Shown here piece by piece: positions 1 to 9,143 of a stretch of 26,797 bases of DNA. Source of the stretch: Priapulus caudatus. Its lineage: Eukaryota > Priapulida > Priapulimorpha > Priapulimorphida > Priapulidae. The stretch is from assembly GCF_000485595.1 (NCBI RefSeq), contig NW_014577558.1, positions 187,903 to 214,699 of the forward strand. The letters are read 5' to 3'. Position 1 is the stretch's first letter; every line of letters begins with the position of its first letter. The notes below the pieces were generated by a model. The model was not told where the DNA came from. It made no database searches and saw nothing but the letters and a program-made list of their open reading frames with translations. Position numbers and translations under genes: made by a program.

Positions 1-252
1 CAGACAGACAGGGTCAGACAGACATGGACAGACAGACATAGGTAGACAGTCATGGACAGACAGTCATGACCAGACAGTCATGGACAGACAGTCATGGGTA
101 GACAGTCATGGTCAGACAGACATGGACAGACAGACATGGTCAGACAGACATGGACAGACAGACATAGGTAGACAGTCATGGACAGACAGTCATGACCAGA
201 CAGTCATGGACAGACAGTCATAGGTAGACAAACATGGGTAGACATGAATGAT
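1..252. repeat. 14-bp minisatellite with higher-order structure
   Basis: About 18 consecutive 14-bp units of the type CAGACAGWCATGGA, starting at the window edge, so the array probably continues to the left. Units alternate between CAGACAGACAT and CAGACAGTCAT forms and between TGGA, TAGG, TGAC and TGGT ends. Positions 15-95 recur without a mismatch at 141-221, an offset of 126 bp (nine units), which shows a higher-order repeat. The last one or two units (225-252) are decayed. It is non-coding tandem DNA; no spacer structure is present. Confidence 0.95.
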
Positions 253-639
253 TGGAAACCAAGCTATATGGGGATATCCGGAGTCACTAGAAAAATGCAA
301 TAAACATGTGCTGCCTATTGTTTGTTATTGCCATTTTGCATCCTTCCGTAGCAAACAGCATAACTCACACGCGCGACATTACAATTATAAAATCGCTGAC
401 CTGCGACTACAGATTGAACCTGTCTGGAGGATTTACTACCAGACCAGAATAGCGGCACCACGACAGGACTTGAGATAGCTACATTCTCAGCAACAGGGTC
501 TAGACAGATTTGTTCGGCAACTTTTTCCTCCGTCCCTACACTTCCTGCTTTCATATATGCTTGTCCTGGAATTGAACCAAGTGACGGTCGTGGCAGCAGC
601 ACCTCGTTCACTAATTGTGGTGGCTGCTAACTCTGCCTT
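253..639. other. Unassigned segment between minisatellite and gypsy remnant
   Basis: This could hold the 3' end or LTR of the gypsy element, which is transcribed right to left. I searched by eye for a TG...CA-bounded LTR shared with the right flank (2460-2700) and found none. Short ORFs run through both strands but resemble nothing I recognise. Confidence 0.4.
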
Positions 640-650
640 GGATGTCTGCT

Positions 651-1600
651 CAGAGTATCTCGATCTCTATGCCAAACACGGCCATCCTCCAGTTTCACTT
701 CTACCGTTACCGGTCCCTGCTTTTGCTCTATCAATCCGGCAACCATTTCGGAGTCCCTTGACAGTTGACAGTCCACACTGTATTGTCCACACAGAATGTC
801 CGAGCCACAGCATGGCAGTAGGAGATTCAACCTGGTTCTCGGTCTTCTCTTAAAGCGAGGATTTCTCATGTTTTTACCAACCGTTTTCATATTTTCTCAA
901 CCATCCTGATACTTACCAGTACACATTGCATAATGTTCACCAATATGCAATAGTTCTGCTGGCGCTTAATTGGCCCACGGCCGTCTGTGGTGATACTCGG
1001 TACCTAGATAATTAAGAAACGATACAGACGGTCCTTTAGGTTCCCCTGAAATTTCTTGATTCCCATCTTCACTGTTTGCATGGCTCTCTCCGCTAACCCG
1101 TTACTGGCTGGGTGGTATGTGGAACATGTAGTGTGCTTAATACCGTTTATTTTGTAAAATTTCTTGAGCTTCCTCACTGGTAAAGCATGTACTAAGTAAC
1201 TATTGTCCAAAACGACCGCGTGACCGTTAGTCCTAAGGTTGCGAATGCCTGTTGGAGGTTAGTGAGTGTGGTACTAGTTCGTGCAGCTGTTACCGCATGG
1301 GCATCGATATATCTACTGTGCACACCGACATCAACAAGAAATATCCGTCCCTCAAACGGTCCTGTGTAGTCAATGTGAGCGCGATGCAATGGCTGCCCTT
1401 GCCACTCGCATGGGTGCAGTGGCGCGGATGGTAGCAGCTGGTGATGGATCTAACATGTATCACAGTCTTTCACCTGTTATCCTATATCAGCATCTATTCC
1501 CGGCCACCAGACGTAGCTGCGTGCTAAGCTTTTCATCTTCCTAATTCCTGGGTGGGTTTCACGCGGCTCCTGCAACATTAGGTCACTGTCTTGTGGTGGA
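651..1600 (-). pseudogene. Ty3/gypsy integrase, broken
   Basis: Integrase would catalyse insertion of the retroelement cDNA. The region reads, in order: an H2C2-type segment with SYVWWPGID at 1492-1518, preceded by a LIVPPQDS-like stretch (about 1590-1605) and followed by an in-frame stop; the core opening HIDYTGPFEGRIFLVDVG (first catalytic Asp) from about 1377; a frameshift near 1205 that splits the region of the second Asp (LDNSYL); then YHPASNGLAERAMQTVK, which keeps the catalytic Glu (about 1090); and a C-terminal domain with LEDGRVWHRDRDTL at about 651-690. The second Asp motif lacks the usual Gly. Several frames are needed, so it cannot make a functional protein. Confidence 0.88.
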
Positions 1601-1729
1601 ACAATGACTCATAGTCTCAATATTAACACACCTTCCTAACCCTCAGATCACTTCGCTCCTTACCACTGTAAAAAGACGTGAAACTCCAGAAACGTGCACT
1701 ACGCTGTTATACACAGACAAGTAACGCTG

Positions 1730-2340
1730 GCAGGTTGTAGTCGCTTTAATATTTTGTAGAGGTAGGCCTCCTTTCGAGTGCGCCCCAACACTAGTATGTC
1801 ATCCAGATAGACAGCGATCATCGGAAATGCCTTGAACAATCATCTCCACGCTTCGCTGGAAAATCCCGGGAGATGATGAATTGCCATAACACTGTCGTCT
1901 GTAGGCTAATAGCCTGTTATTGGTGGTAATCGCCGAACAAGCTTCTACAAGTCCTTGTGACGGCACATCTGCAGGTAAGCATGGCTAAGGTTTCGCTTCG
2001 AATAGTAAGCATCACTAGTTAGCTAAAAAGTAAAGATCCTCTAATGTTGTGGATTGGATAACAGTCGACCTTCACGGCAGCAATGATCGTCATTATCAAC
2101 TTGTAGTCACCATATATATGTACATACTTCACCACTGTGCTTCAAGACAGACACGATTGGTGCAGCCCACTCTGAAATCTCTGACAGCCTCAAAACTCAT
2201 TCTGCACTCAGCTTGTCAAGTTGAGCTTCCACATTATTCCTCAGAGCAAGTGCTACAGTAGAGGGTTTCAACCATCGTGGTGTTACATTATCATCGATGT
2301 ACAGCTCAGCCTCGTTGTTCACGAGCTTGCTAAGGCCTGG
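1730..2340 (-). pseudogene. Ty3/gypsy reverse transcriptase, broken and truncated
   Basis: The reverse transcriptase of the same element. The strongest signals are the catalytic AVYLDDILVLG, with the YLDD codons at 1798-1809, and just upstream in another frame SSPGIFQRSVEMIVQGI (about 1830-1880). Closer to the N-terminus are SEWAAPIVSVLKHSG (about 2135-2185) and KVDCYPIHNIR (about 2035-2070), both hallmarks of the gypsy RT fingers and palm. Stops occur between them and at least two frameshifts are needed. After YLDD the alignment fades within about 100 bp, and the thumb and RNase H are not found. Confidence 0.88.
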
Positions 2341-2374
2341 TTTGAACAGCGCCTGGCAAAGTCCTCCCTGACAT

Positions 2375-2610
2375 TTGATCTATAGGCAATCACGACCAAG
2401 CAAGTTCGGCCCAGTTCTTTCTACTACTAGGCACTGTATCTTGTTGAGCTTGTTTGTGTGTAGCACATATATAATGCCACACGGCCATCGGGTTGTACGA
2501 CCTCACCTGAGTATGTGTGAAAGGTCGGCAAGTTATTCGTTTACAAAATGCATCAGTTTACCATCCATTTCTAACAGTTTATTGTTCGGTGTTTATCTCC
2601 ATCAACGCGG
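2375..2610 (-). pseudogene. Ty3/gypsy aspartic protease, C-terminal remnant
   Basis: The retropepsin part of the element. HTYSGEVVQPDGRV (about 2475-2520) and LVVERTGPNLLGRDCL (about 2378-2430) are the flap-side and C-terminal motifs of gypsy proteases and lie directly before the RT, as expected. A weak MEINTEQ at about 2590-2610 sits where the catalytic DTG motif should be, so the active site appears lost, with a stop right after it. The N-terminal boundary is unclear. Confidence 0.7.
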
Positions 2611-2620
2611 TAGTGCTATT

Positions 2621-2915
2621 ATCAGTAATACTGTTTTATGTTTACATGGTTCATAGAAGTGAAGTATAAAAATGTTTATACTCAACTTTTAAATGCTACA
2701 CTACAAGTCAACAATGCCCTTTCAGAAAGCGTGAATGCACAACACAAATGCAATTCGCAACTAGACAGAGGGCACTCACGGAGAGTGCATACCTCCGCGA
2801 GCATGTAACATGTATGTGCTCGCTGGTGGTGGCTGCTGACTGACTCGCCTGCTGCTGACTCGCCGCTCACTGGTGGCTGCTGCTGACTCGACGCGCTATC
2901 GATCGCGCGGTGGCT
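2621..2915. repeat. CTG/CTGACTCG-rich imperfect repeats in otherwise unassigned DNA
   Basis: 2621-2780 shows nothing recognisable. From about 2822 to 2892 the motif CTGCTGACTCG and variants recur at least three times (GGTGGCTGCTGAC, GCTGCTGACTCGCC, GCTGCTGCTGACTCG), forming a degenerate trinucleotide-rich tandem block. No coding potential is evident. Confidence 0.55.
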
Positions 2916-2935
2916 ACACACACACACACACACAC
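2916..2935. repeat. (CA)n microsatellite
   Basis: Ten consecutive AC dinucleotides. Confidence 0.95.
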
Positions 2936-2950
2936 GCGAGCGATTGCATG

Positions 2951-2970
2951 ACCTCCGTTTGCGCGGAGGT
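2951..2970. repeat. Small inverted repeat between two microsatellites
   Basis: ACCTCCG and CGGAGGT (7-bp arms, 6-nt loop TTTGCG) lie between the CA tract and the CGCA tract. It is possibly a relic of an insertion; too short to assign. Confidence 0.6.
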
Positions 2971-2979
2971 AATAACAAA

Positions 2980-2988
2980 CCACACACA

Positions 2989-3048
<60 letters not shown>

Positions 3049-3063
3049 CGCACGCACACACAC
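2980..3063. repeat. (CGCA)n/(CA)n compound microsatellite
   Basis: CACACACG runs into about twelve CGCA tetranucleotides, then CA repeats, CGCACGCA and CA again. Cys/Ala/Arg-rich ORFs on both strands here are artefacts of the repeat. Confidence 0.95.
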
Positions 3064-3568
3064 CTAACACCGTGTTACTCTTGAAACAATGTACAATTTA
3101 GCAGATAGTCTTGCAGCCAACTTCTGCAAAATGCTAACTAATTTGATAATGTAATAAAACTGCCAGTGTGAGACAAGCTCCCCTGGGTAGATCTGATAAT
3201 CGGTGTGTCACTGGACGTGACGATAAGTGATATAATCTGCTAAAATTACAACTATAGATATATACAAGACCAACGTAGATATCCTGAATTCCTCACTTAG
3301 CTACAGCCTATGGCTTCTGTCCATTAATTGCATATTAATGGGAATTAATAAGGCAATCAATGCAAGATGATACAGCCGCTGCTATGTGGCTAATTGGGCG
3401 CAGGGTAAATAATCGTGTAGGCAGATGACACAACATCATGTTAACTGTTGTCATGAAGACATAAATAGGTAGAAAGGGACGAGAAAATCTAATGCCGAAT
3501 TCCTAGCATCCTTACTAGTATATCAGGCCAACAGCTGATCAACAAGTGCAAGTCAATGTAGTCTAAGT
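3064..3568. other. Non-coding AT-rich segment
   Basis: No convincing ORF, repeat or RNA gene seen. A loose inverted motif around ATTAATTGCATATTAAT (about 3324) is within what AT-rich sequence gives by chance. Confidence 0.5.
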
Positions 3569-3624
3569 AAAATGGGATGACTAGACTTACAATATGAATA
3601 TTGTAAGTCTAGTCATCCCATTTT
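3569..3624. repeat. Near-perfect 56-nt palindrome (27-bp arms, 2-nt loop)
   Basis: The left arm 3569-3595 (begins AAAATGGGATGACTAGAC) is the exact reverse complement of 3598-3624; only GA separates them. A perfect 27-bp stem with a 2-nt spacer can extrude as a cruciform and is unusual in cloned or assembled DNA. It could be a foldback element, the end-to-end junction of a tiny MITE, or a template-switch product. No transposon family is assigned. Confidence 0.95.
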
Positions 3625-3630
3625 TTAATT

Positions 3631-3652
3631 TTTATAGTAAATTTACTATAAA
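3631..3652. repeat. Perfect 22-bp palindrome
   Basis: TTTATAGTAAATTTACTATAAA is its own reverse complement (quoted in parts: TTTATAGTAAA then TTTACTATAAA). It starts 6 bp after the larger palindrome, so the two may belong to one structure. Confidence 0.9.
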
Positions 3653-3925
3653 CGCAACGTCTACGCCTGGGTGCTGGATCTCCTCCTAAACCTAAAGGCC
3701 AATTACAACCATATTAGGCATGAACGCTGGGCACCCGATCTGGTTTTAGGTTAAAGAACGTTTTATTTCCTGCAACATGTACACAGAGATGATCAAGTCT
3801 ACACCTATGCAGATTGTCATGGGTCCATATTTACATGGGTAGATTAGCATAGGAAGAACAACGCAGAATGACAAGCGTTGAACATGGTCAGGGTTAGCAT
3901 CAACGTAACTACAGGTCCACCCTAC
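3653..3925. other. Presumed intron downstream of the GAB-like exon
   Basis: On the minus strand this follows the splice donor at 3925/3924. It holds no recognisable next PH exon (the C-terminal PH helix with its conserved Trp was looked for). The paired stretches GGGTGCTGGATCT (about 3668) and GGGCACCCGATCT (about 3728) are loosely similar. Confidence 0.4.
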
Positions 3926-4128
3926 CTGTTGTTTGTCTTGATGTCGAATATGTACTTGAAGTCCTGCTTCCCCTTCTCAAACCGCAGGCCAGCGTCAACT
4001 TGCTGGCACTGATCAAGGTCAATGCAGCCCTTCAGCTTCTTGCAGGAGGGGTTGGTGAAGTACTCAAGCACGTACTGGCCAGGCAGGTTGCCCGAGTGGC
4101 GCAGCACGAACCAACGCTTGCGCCACCT
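3926..4128 (-). CDS. GAB: GAB/DOS-family adaptor, internal PH-domain exon
   Basis: GAB proteins are docking adaptors: an N-terminal PH domain binds phosphoinositides at the membrane, and a long tail, tyrosine-phosphorylated after receptor activation, recruits GRB2, PI3K and SHP2. This exon encodes the middle of the PH domain: RWRKRWFVLRHSG, a turn, VLEYFTNPSCKKLKGCIDL, then QVDAGLRF and YIFDIKTNN. The KRWFVLR, VLEY, IDL and VDAGL sequence is characteristic of GAB rather than of other PH families. On the minus strand the exon is preceded by the pyrimidine-rich acceptor TTGCCCTTCTTCCAG (ending 4129) and ends at CAG|GTAGG (donor 3925), giving 203 nt, 67 codons plus 2 nt (phase 2). The N-terminal strand and C-terminal helix must lie in other exons, not found here. 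The frame stays open upstream of the acceptor, but that sequence does not resemble a PH domain. No stop or frameshift, so it is probably a live gene. Confidence 0.85.
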
Positions 4129-6422
4129 CTGGAAGAAGGGCAACTGCGGCGGATTAATGAAGCAGCCGTGCAAAGATCAAGCGAGCACACCCAAATGGCT
4201 TCGTTTCTAGAGGATGCTTTTAGAGATGATTTGCAATTAATTTCCTCGCGATCCTGTTACGTCTCGCGGGAATTTCCTAAAACCTAGATGTCCTTGCGTG
4301 AGCTCTCGATTGTATTTGAATGTTCGTACGTTTCCGATTACACTGTCGCCCGATATTTATTAATCCCATTTTGCAAATGTGGCGAACGCCAGTGGAAGCC
4401 CTGCATATGCACGTAACCTTTGTTTAAAGTCATCCTACTTTTGCATTGTTTTGTCATTATATCAGGAGATAGACTCCTGGAGTCCTGATTATATTGCTGA
4501 TCAAATAATTAGGCACCATATTCTGGCAATGCTACGTCAATGTCGATTGGCCATTACACACTAGTTAGTAATTATAGGAAGTCCACGTAGTTCTGTTCAT
4601 ACAGGCGTGCACAAGTCGACTTGTATTCAACCCAGAACATTCTACAATACATAGTGTACATAAATGCTCTACTGTTAGTACTCACGAACGAACGCTTGCC
4701 TGCGACCGAGATTCAACTCTACATTTTTGTTGCATCTAGGTACAACAAAAGAGTGGCACTTCAAAAGCTACGCTACAAGGGCAGTTTTTTATTCATTTTT
4801 TTCGTTTCATTTGGCATGAAATAAATGCATGCGGACCGAAGGAAAAAGACCCCATATAGACCATGTCATCCGTAAAAATAGCAAGGTGATTTCACGAATG
4901 AAATCTGTTGAATAACACAGTAACTATATGGATACAAGCTATAATAACGCATTACATGCATGCATATTAGTGATGCATGCCAGCTGCTGTACCAGTCCAC
5001 CCACTCTATTAAACTGCTACATTCACTCTATTTTATGACTGACATTTAAAGCCACCAACCTCACATAATAATTCACCTAAAACCCCGCCTCTACCTCCTC
5101 GAAAGTCGTCCTACACACTGCATGCTAAAAGACTCCCAATTAGACAGTACTCTTGATTACTCACACACTTTATTATACACACACTGTCAAGATTCACTGC
5201 AATGATGTTCAGGCAGTCTATTTTAACGAAATCTTGCAATTCGATAGTGCAAGGTGAAATGGGCCCGATGCCTTTCAATAAGAGACAGACTTACTTGTGA
5301 TACATTTTTAGTCGCCGAATGAAAATCTAAATGGCAATGCATAGGTCGCTTGATCCGCATGGCGATACCGTGCATGCATTTTAATATCATACCTGGCCAC
5401 AATCACTAGTGTCACACAAAGGTCTCACCGTAAATGTCTATCGACCTCTAAGCAATGCCCACTAATATCAAGACACCATATAACTCAAGCAATGTCACAC
5501 ACTAGTGTACGCTGAGGTTGACAACAATTTCTTGCACTCGCTCTTCTGCGAGATACAGATAGTAAAATATATGGCAGGAGAGCTACATCCGCCACAACAC
5601 CCAGTCCAGCAAACAATCCACGAAACGCTTCATAAAAGTCAAACCTCAAAAAAATTCACTGATTCGCATGAAAAAAAACAGTGTTCGTGTCATGCACCTT
5701 TCACGAAGAACGGGGTCCTCATGACGCCTCGAGTTTCACAGACCTATATACGCAGTGCACACGCGTAACGCTGCTGAGAAAAGACAGGCCCGATGCTTAA
5801 TATACATGTAGGGCTTTTTAAGGATGTGAGTCCGCGTGCAATGCGTCACATATTTGCCATATCTGCTAAATACCGCTTGTGAACCCGGGGTAAACAAGGA
5901 ACTTGTGTATAGAGTGAGATATGAACAGTATTTACTCGTGCACAACAGCGAGCACACCTTGATCTGTACCTTGCCCTTACCAGCTATAACCCATTCAATA
6001 TATAGAACTATGGTCATTTCTGTAATCTGTGCCACTTCAGCATGCAGCCTTGCCATTAGGCATGTTAAATGTTGTTTTTGTATTTTAATCGAAATAATAT
6101 CAAAAGAAGTTAGCATATCGTCAAGAGCATAGGGAGCCATTTTGCAAATATGCCGACAACTTTGATGTCAATCACAGGCACAGTTACATTTATGACATAA
6201 TACATGCTGCATCCACTAACGGATGTCACTATTAGATGTATAGGAACTATTAACATGGGAATTGTCAGGTGGCTCCGCGAGATACGCATACAAATATATA
6301 CCAGGTAACTGTGAGTCTTAGACGAAGAATAACAATTAAACCAGAGGCCACTAAACACACATTTAACAATGACCTCCACAGAGAATTTCGTGAAAAGATA
6401 TAGAATTGGTTTCTAAAGATTA
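4129..6422. other. Long non-coding stretch, possibly intron of the GAB-like gene
   Basis: AT-rich and without credible coding sequence; ORFs up to 134 codons occur on both strands, have no recognisable domain and overlap each other. Small items: palindrome ACAAGTCGACTTGT at 4611-4624, and ATGCATGC blocks at about 4956-4980. If the GAB-like gene continues upstream, its first exons would lie here or further right; I found no GWL-type PH start. Confidence 0.5.
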
Positions 6423-6570
6423 TACACACACAGAAAGACACGCACACGCACGCACGCACGCACGCACGCACGCACCCACGCACGCACGCACGCACGCACG
6501 CACGGCACGCACGCACACACACACCACACACACACCACACACACAATACCACCACACACACGCACATATA
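6423..6570. repeat. (CGCA)n/(CA)n compound microsatellite
   Basis: CA tract, about fifteen CGCA units with interruptions (CGCACCCACG, CGGCACG), then CACACACACCACACAC and CCACACACA blocks. It resembles the 2980-3063 array in unit type. Confidence 0.95.
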
Positions 6571-6798
6571 TATAAGTAGAGAGGGGGGAAGGGAGCGAGC
6601 TAACGAAAGTATAGTAGAGGACGATGAGAAAGGTATGAGAGGTAAAGAGGGAAACAGTGTGTGAGGCAAAATAAAGAAAAATGAAAGTGGAAAAATGAAG
6701 TAGTTAGGAATTTTATGTGCCTAAGAGGCTATTAAAATCCCCAATTATGAATAAGATAGATCTTAGCATTAATCATTAACCATCCATATCAGATTCAG

Positions 6799-6838
6799 TA
6801 TATTATATATATATTATATATATATATATATTTATATA
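6799..6838. repeat. (TA)n microsatellite
   Basis: Imperfect alternating TA tract with two TATTATA interruptions. Confidence 0.9.
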
Positions 6839-7711
6839 TGGTAGACTGAATAGAGGAGATTGCATAAACAATTTTACATGTAGTGGAATTCATGTATCAC
6901 CGTAATTGCTAATAATAAATAATGTGCTCTATAGTGTGCTAGACTCTTACACGGATGTACTCAAAGCCTTGATGGCTGGCTAATATATATAGGGTGCATA
7001 TATATATGTCCCTCTATGCAATCCATGGCATATCACTTATGGTGAGATAATTTCGGTAATACATATATCATGTATCATATACATACTGTAGGGAAGCAGC
7101 CATATATATGGGATATGGCGATCGAGTCAGATGGAACTATTTTTTGTTAGGTCTAAATCTAATCAACATTTAAAGCAAATTCACTTTTGTCTTTATGTGT
7201 TGTACTGGAGATTGATCAATATTTTGGCGCAGAAACCATAAATTATCAGCCAAACCCTACCCTACCCACCCACCCTACAGGGGATGCAGTTTTGTTATAT
7301 CACTCCTCGTGCAAAATCAAATACGAAACTTTGTCATTCCCGTGTTCTATGATGAAGGTACCTTTTATAAAAATACTAACAGTGCATTAAAAACATAGTA
7401 ATAATGATATCGGCAAAATGATTCCTTCTCTTTGATACTACTGTTATTACTAGAAAACGAAGGCAATTTGCAGCTGCGTGCATTGCATCGGTGAAATATA
7501 CAAAGAGACTGCATGGGATGAGACGTGCCCAGCTAATAACCACAAAAAACCCGCATTCTACGTATTGCAAACTCAGTGACGGTATTTATTTGAAGAAAAT
7601 CGGACTCCTTGTGGGAAAAATTCAAAAGCATGGTAGGAGGTAGCACTAGTACTATAGCCAGCGTTCAGTTGCCGCAGGCAACCTGAACGCGTGCATGAGT
7701 GTGAGCGCGCG

Positions 7712-7734
7712 TATATATATATATATATATATAT
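7712..7734. repeat. (TA)n microsatellite
   Basis: Uninterrupted alternating TA tract, flanked by GCGCGCG and ACGTATATAC. Confidence 0.95.
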
Positions 7735-9105
7735 ACGTATATACAAGTATGAGCAGGGTTGTCTGTTGGCAACCTTCCTCGAATCAGCAAGCTCACATTA
7801 CTTAGAAAGAGTTGGTCGGAGGAAGCTCGATAGGAACGGACATGAATGAAACTGTACAGCCAGCACAAAATACACGCAAAAGCCATTACATACTTAAGAG
7901 ACTACACCCACTTTAACACGAGCACGCATCTTCTGATCATATAGCACTCTCCCGATTCCTACAGCAGTGAGAAAACGTGACTACCGGACTTGAATTGCAA
8001 TTAGGCGAATGCCACGTACGCAAAATGCATGCAGCTACGTACGCTCTAAATTCTTACATCTTAGTCAAGAAAAAATCCACTACCGTGGGCGTTTCCAAGT
8101 GACTAATAATGTCGATAGTCGGTGGAGGACTTAAAACATAAAAATGGAGTCAGTCAATAGTAAAAGCTGACCTGGTACTACTACATGTGTTGGAAAATTA
8201 ATCTGTACAATTCCAGGGAGGAGAGTCGACTCGGGTGTCGCGTATAATCAAAAATCCACACGAACAAACAAACAAACGTTGAATTGAAGAGAGAGCATAA
8301 CTGAGAGTACGTCTGACTTAAACTTAAGGCTAGAGCATTTTACTGCGGACGCCCTTTTTGTAGACAGGGAGTTTGTTGGGCAGCCTTAACCAAAACTCAA
8401 TTTTACTCCTGCAACTAGAATTCTTCCCAGTTTGGTGAGCATATAATAAAATTCGCAAAAATTTTAGCATATTTTTAAGAGCATTCATTATTTGGTATAT
8501 TCTATTATGAATGTTCCATATGTTAATTGTTATGGATGTTGAGGTAATTTTCGTTCAAACAGGTGCATACAAGTGTACTTAATATAAAACAGATTAAAGC
8601 AATGCTGTGTACACGGGGCTGTAATTAATAGTTGCTTTGACAAAATTATAATTATAGATCAGCACTATATAGCATAAGCTATATATAGATAAGCAGTGAA
8701 CAGTTCTGAATTTGACGTGCTCCAAAAAAATTCCAAACAAAAGTAATAAGGATTTGGTCATTATTTCTCACACACACTGTAATTATTATGAAAAATATTC
8801 AGAATACCAGAAAAATGTATGGTGATTTATATGTGTAATGAATCCGTACGTGTTGTGCTCTGTTATGCCGTGCTGTGCATAAGTACTAGCATAAGACAAC
8901 GTAAAACAGGAGGCAGACTTCTTCAGGGAAAGCAATTTCTCTGCATGCATGGTTTCACATCGGTTATTAATAACTTACTGATTTTTAGGGTCCTATAACT
9001 TTTAGGTTTAAAAAGTATTTGCTCATTTTGAGCAGACACCACCACACTAACGTACAGGCCATCCTGTCAGCAGGGACGACCAATGAGTCATTTCTTACAC
9101 ATGTC

Positions 9106-9143
9106 ATCAGGAGTGAATAATAATATTATAATTCACTCCTGAT
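9106..9143. repeat. Inverted repeat with 13-bp perfect arms
   Basis: ATCAGGAGTGAAT (9106-9118) and ATTCACTCCTGAT (9131-9143) flank a 12-nt loop that itself contains the palindrome TAATATTA. It would fold into a compact hairpin. Similar in scale to the 3569 palindrome but unrelated in sequence. Confidence 0.9.

Larger units (their letters stand above)
640..2620 (-). mobile_element. Degenerate Ty3/gypsy retrotransposon, pol remnant
   Basis: On the minus strand, reading from 2620 down to 640, recognisable pieces come in the canonical Ty3/gypsy order: protease (about 2375-2610), reverse transcriptase (about 1730-2340), zinc-binding H2C2 region (about 1420-1600), integrase core (about 1004-1390) and integrase C-terminal domain (about 651-752). 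Every domain is broken by stops and frameshifts. RNase H and the end of the RT are absent, since only about 280 bp separate the YLDD motif from the H2C2 region. No LTR, primer-binding site or gag was recognised. The motif style is that of the K02A2.6-like gypsy elements common in invertebrates. It is dead and probably old. Confidence 0.88.
6571..9105. other. Non-coding AT-rich stretch with TA microsatellites
   Basis: No gene recognised. It contains a purine-rich run at about 6580-6690, (TA)n tracts at 6799-6838, and several short TATATATA blocks around 6980-7110. CAAACAAACAAAC at about 8263 is a short tetranucleotide run. No RNA gene signature seen. Confidence 0.5.

Noticed and set aside
1-252. 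Possible CRISPR-like array (regular repeats)
   Set aside because: Units are contiguous 14-mers with no unique spacers; it is a minisatellite in eukaryotic DNA.
2682-3070. Cys/Arg/Val- or Thr/His-rich ORFs on both strands
   Set aside because: Translations of CA/CGCA microsatellite; they have no independent coding support.
5736-6140. 134-codon minus-strand ORF opposite a 98-codon plus-strand ORF
   Set aside because: No recognisable domain and two overlapping frames in AT-rich DNA; likely chance.
6265-6669. 134-codon minus-strand ORF with a CVRACVRA-type stretch
   Set aside because: Runs through the CGCA/CA microsatellite and changes character outside it; no domain.
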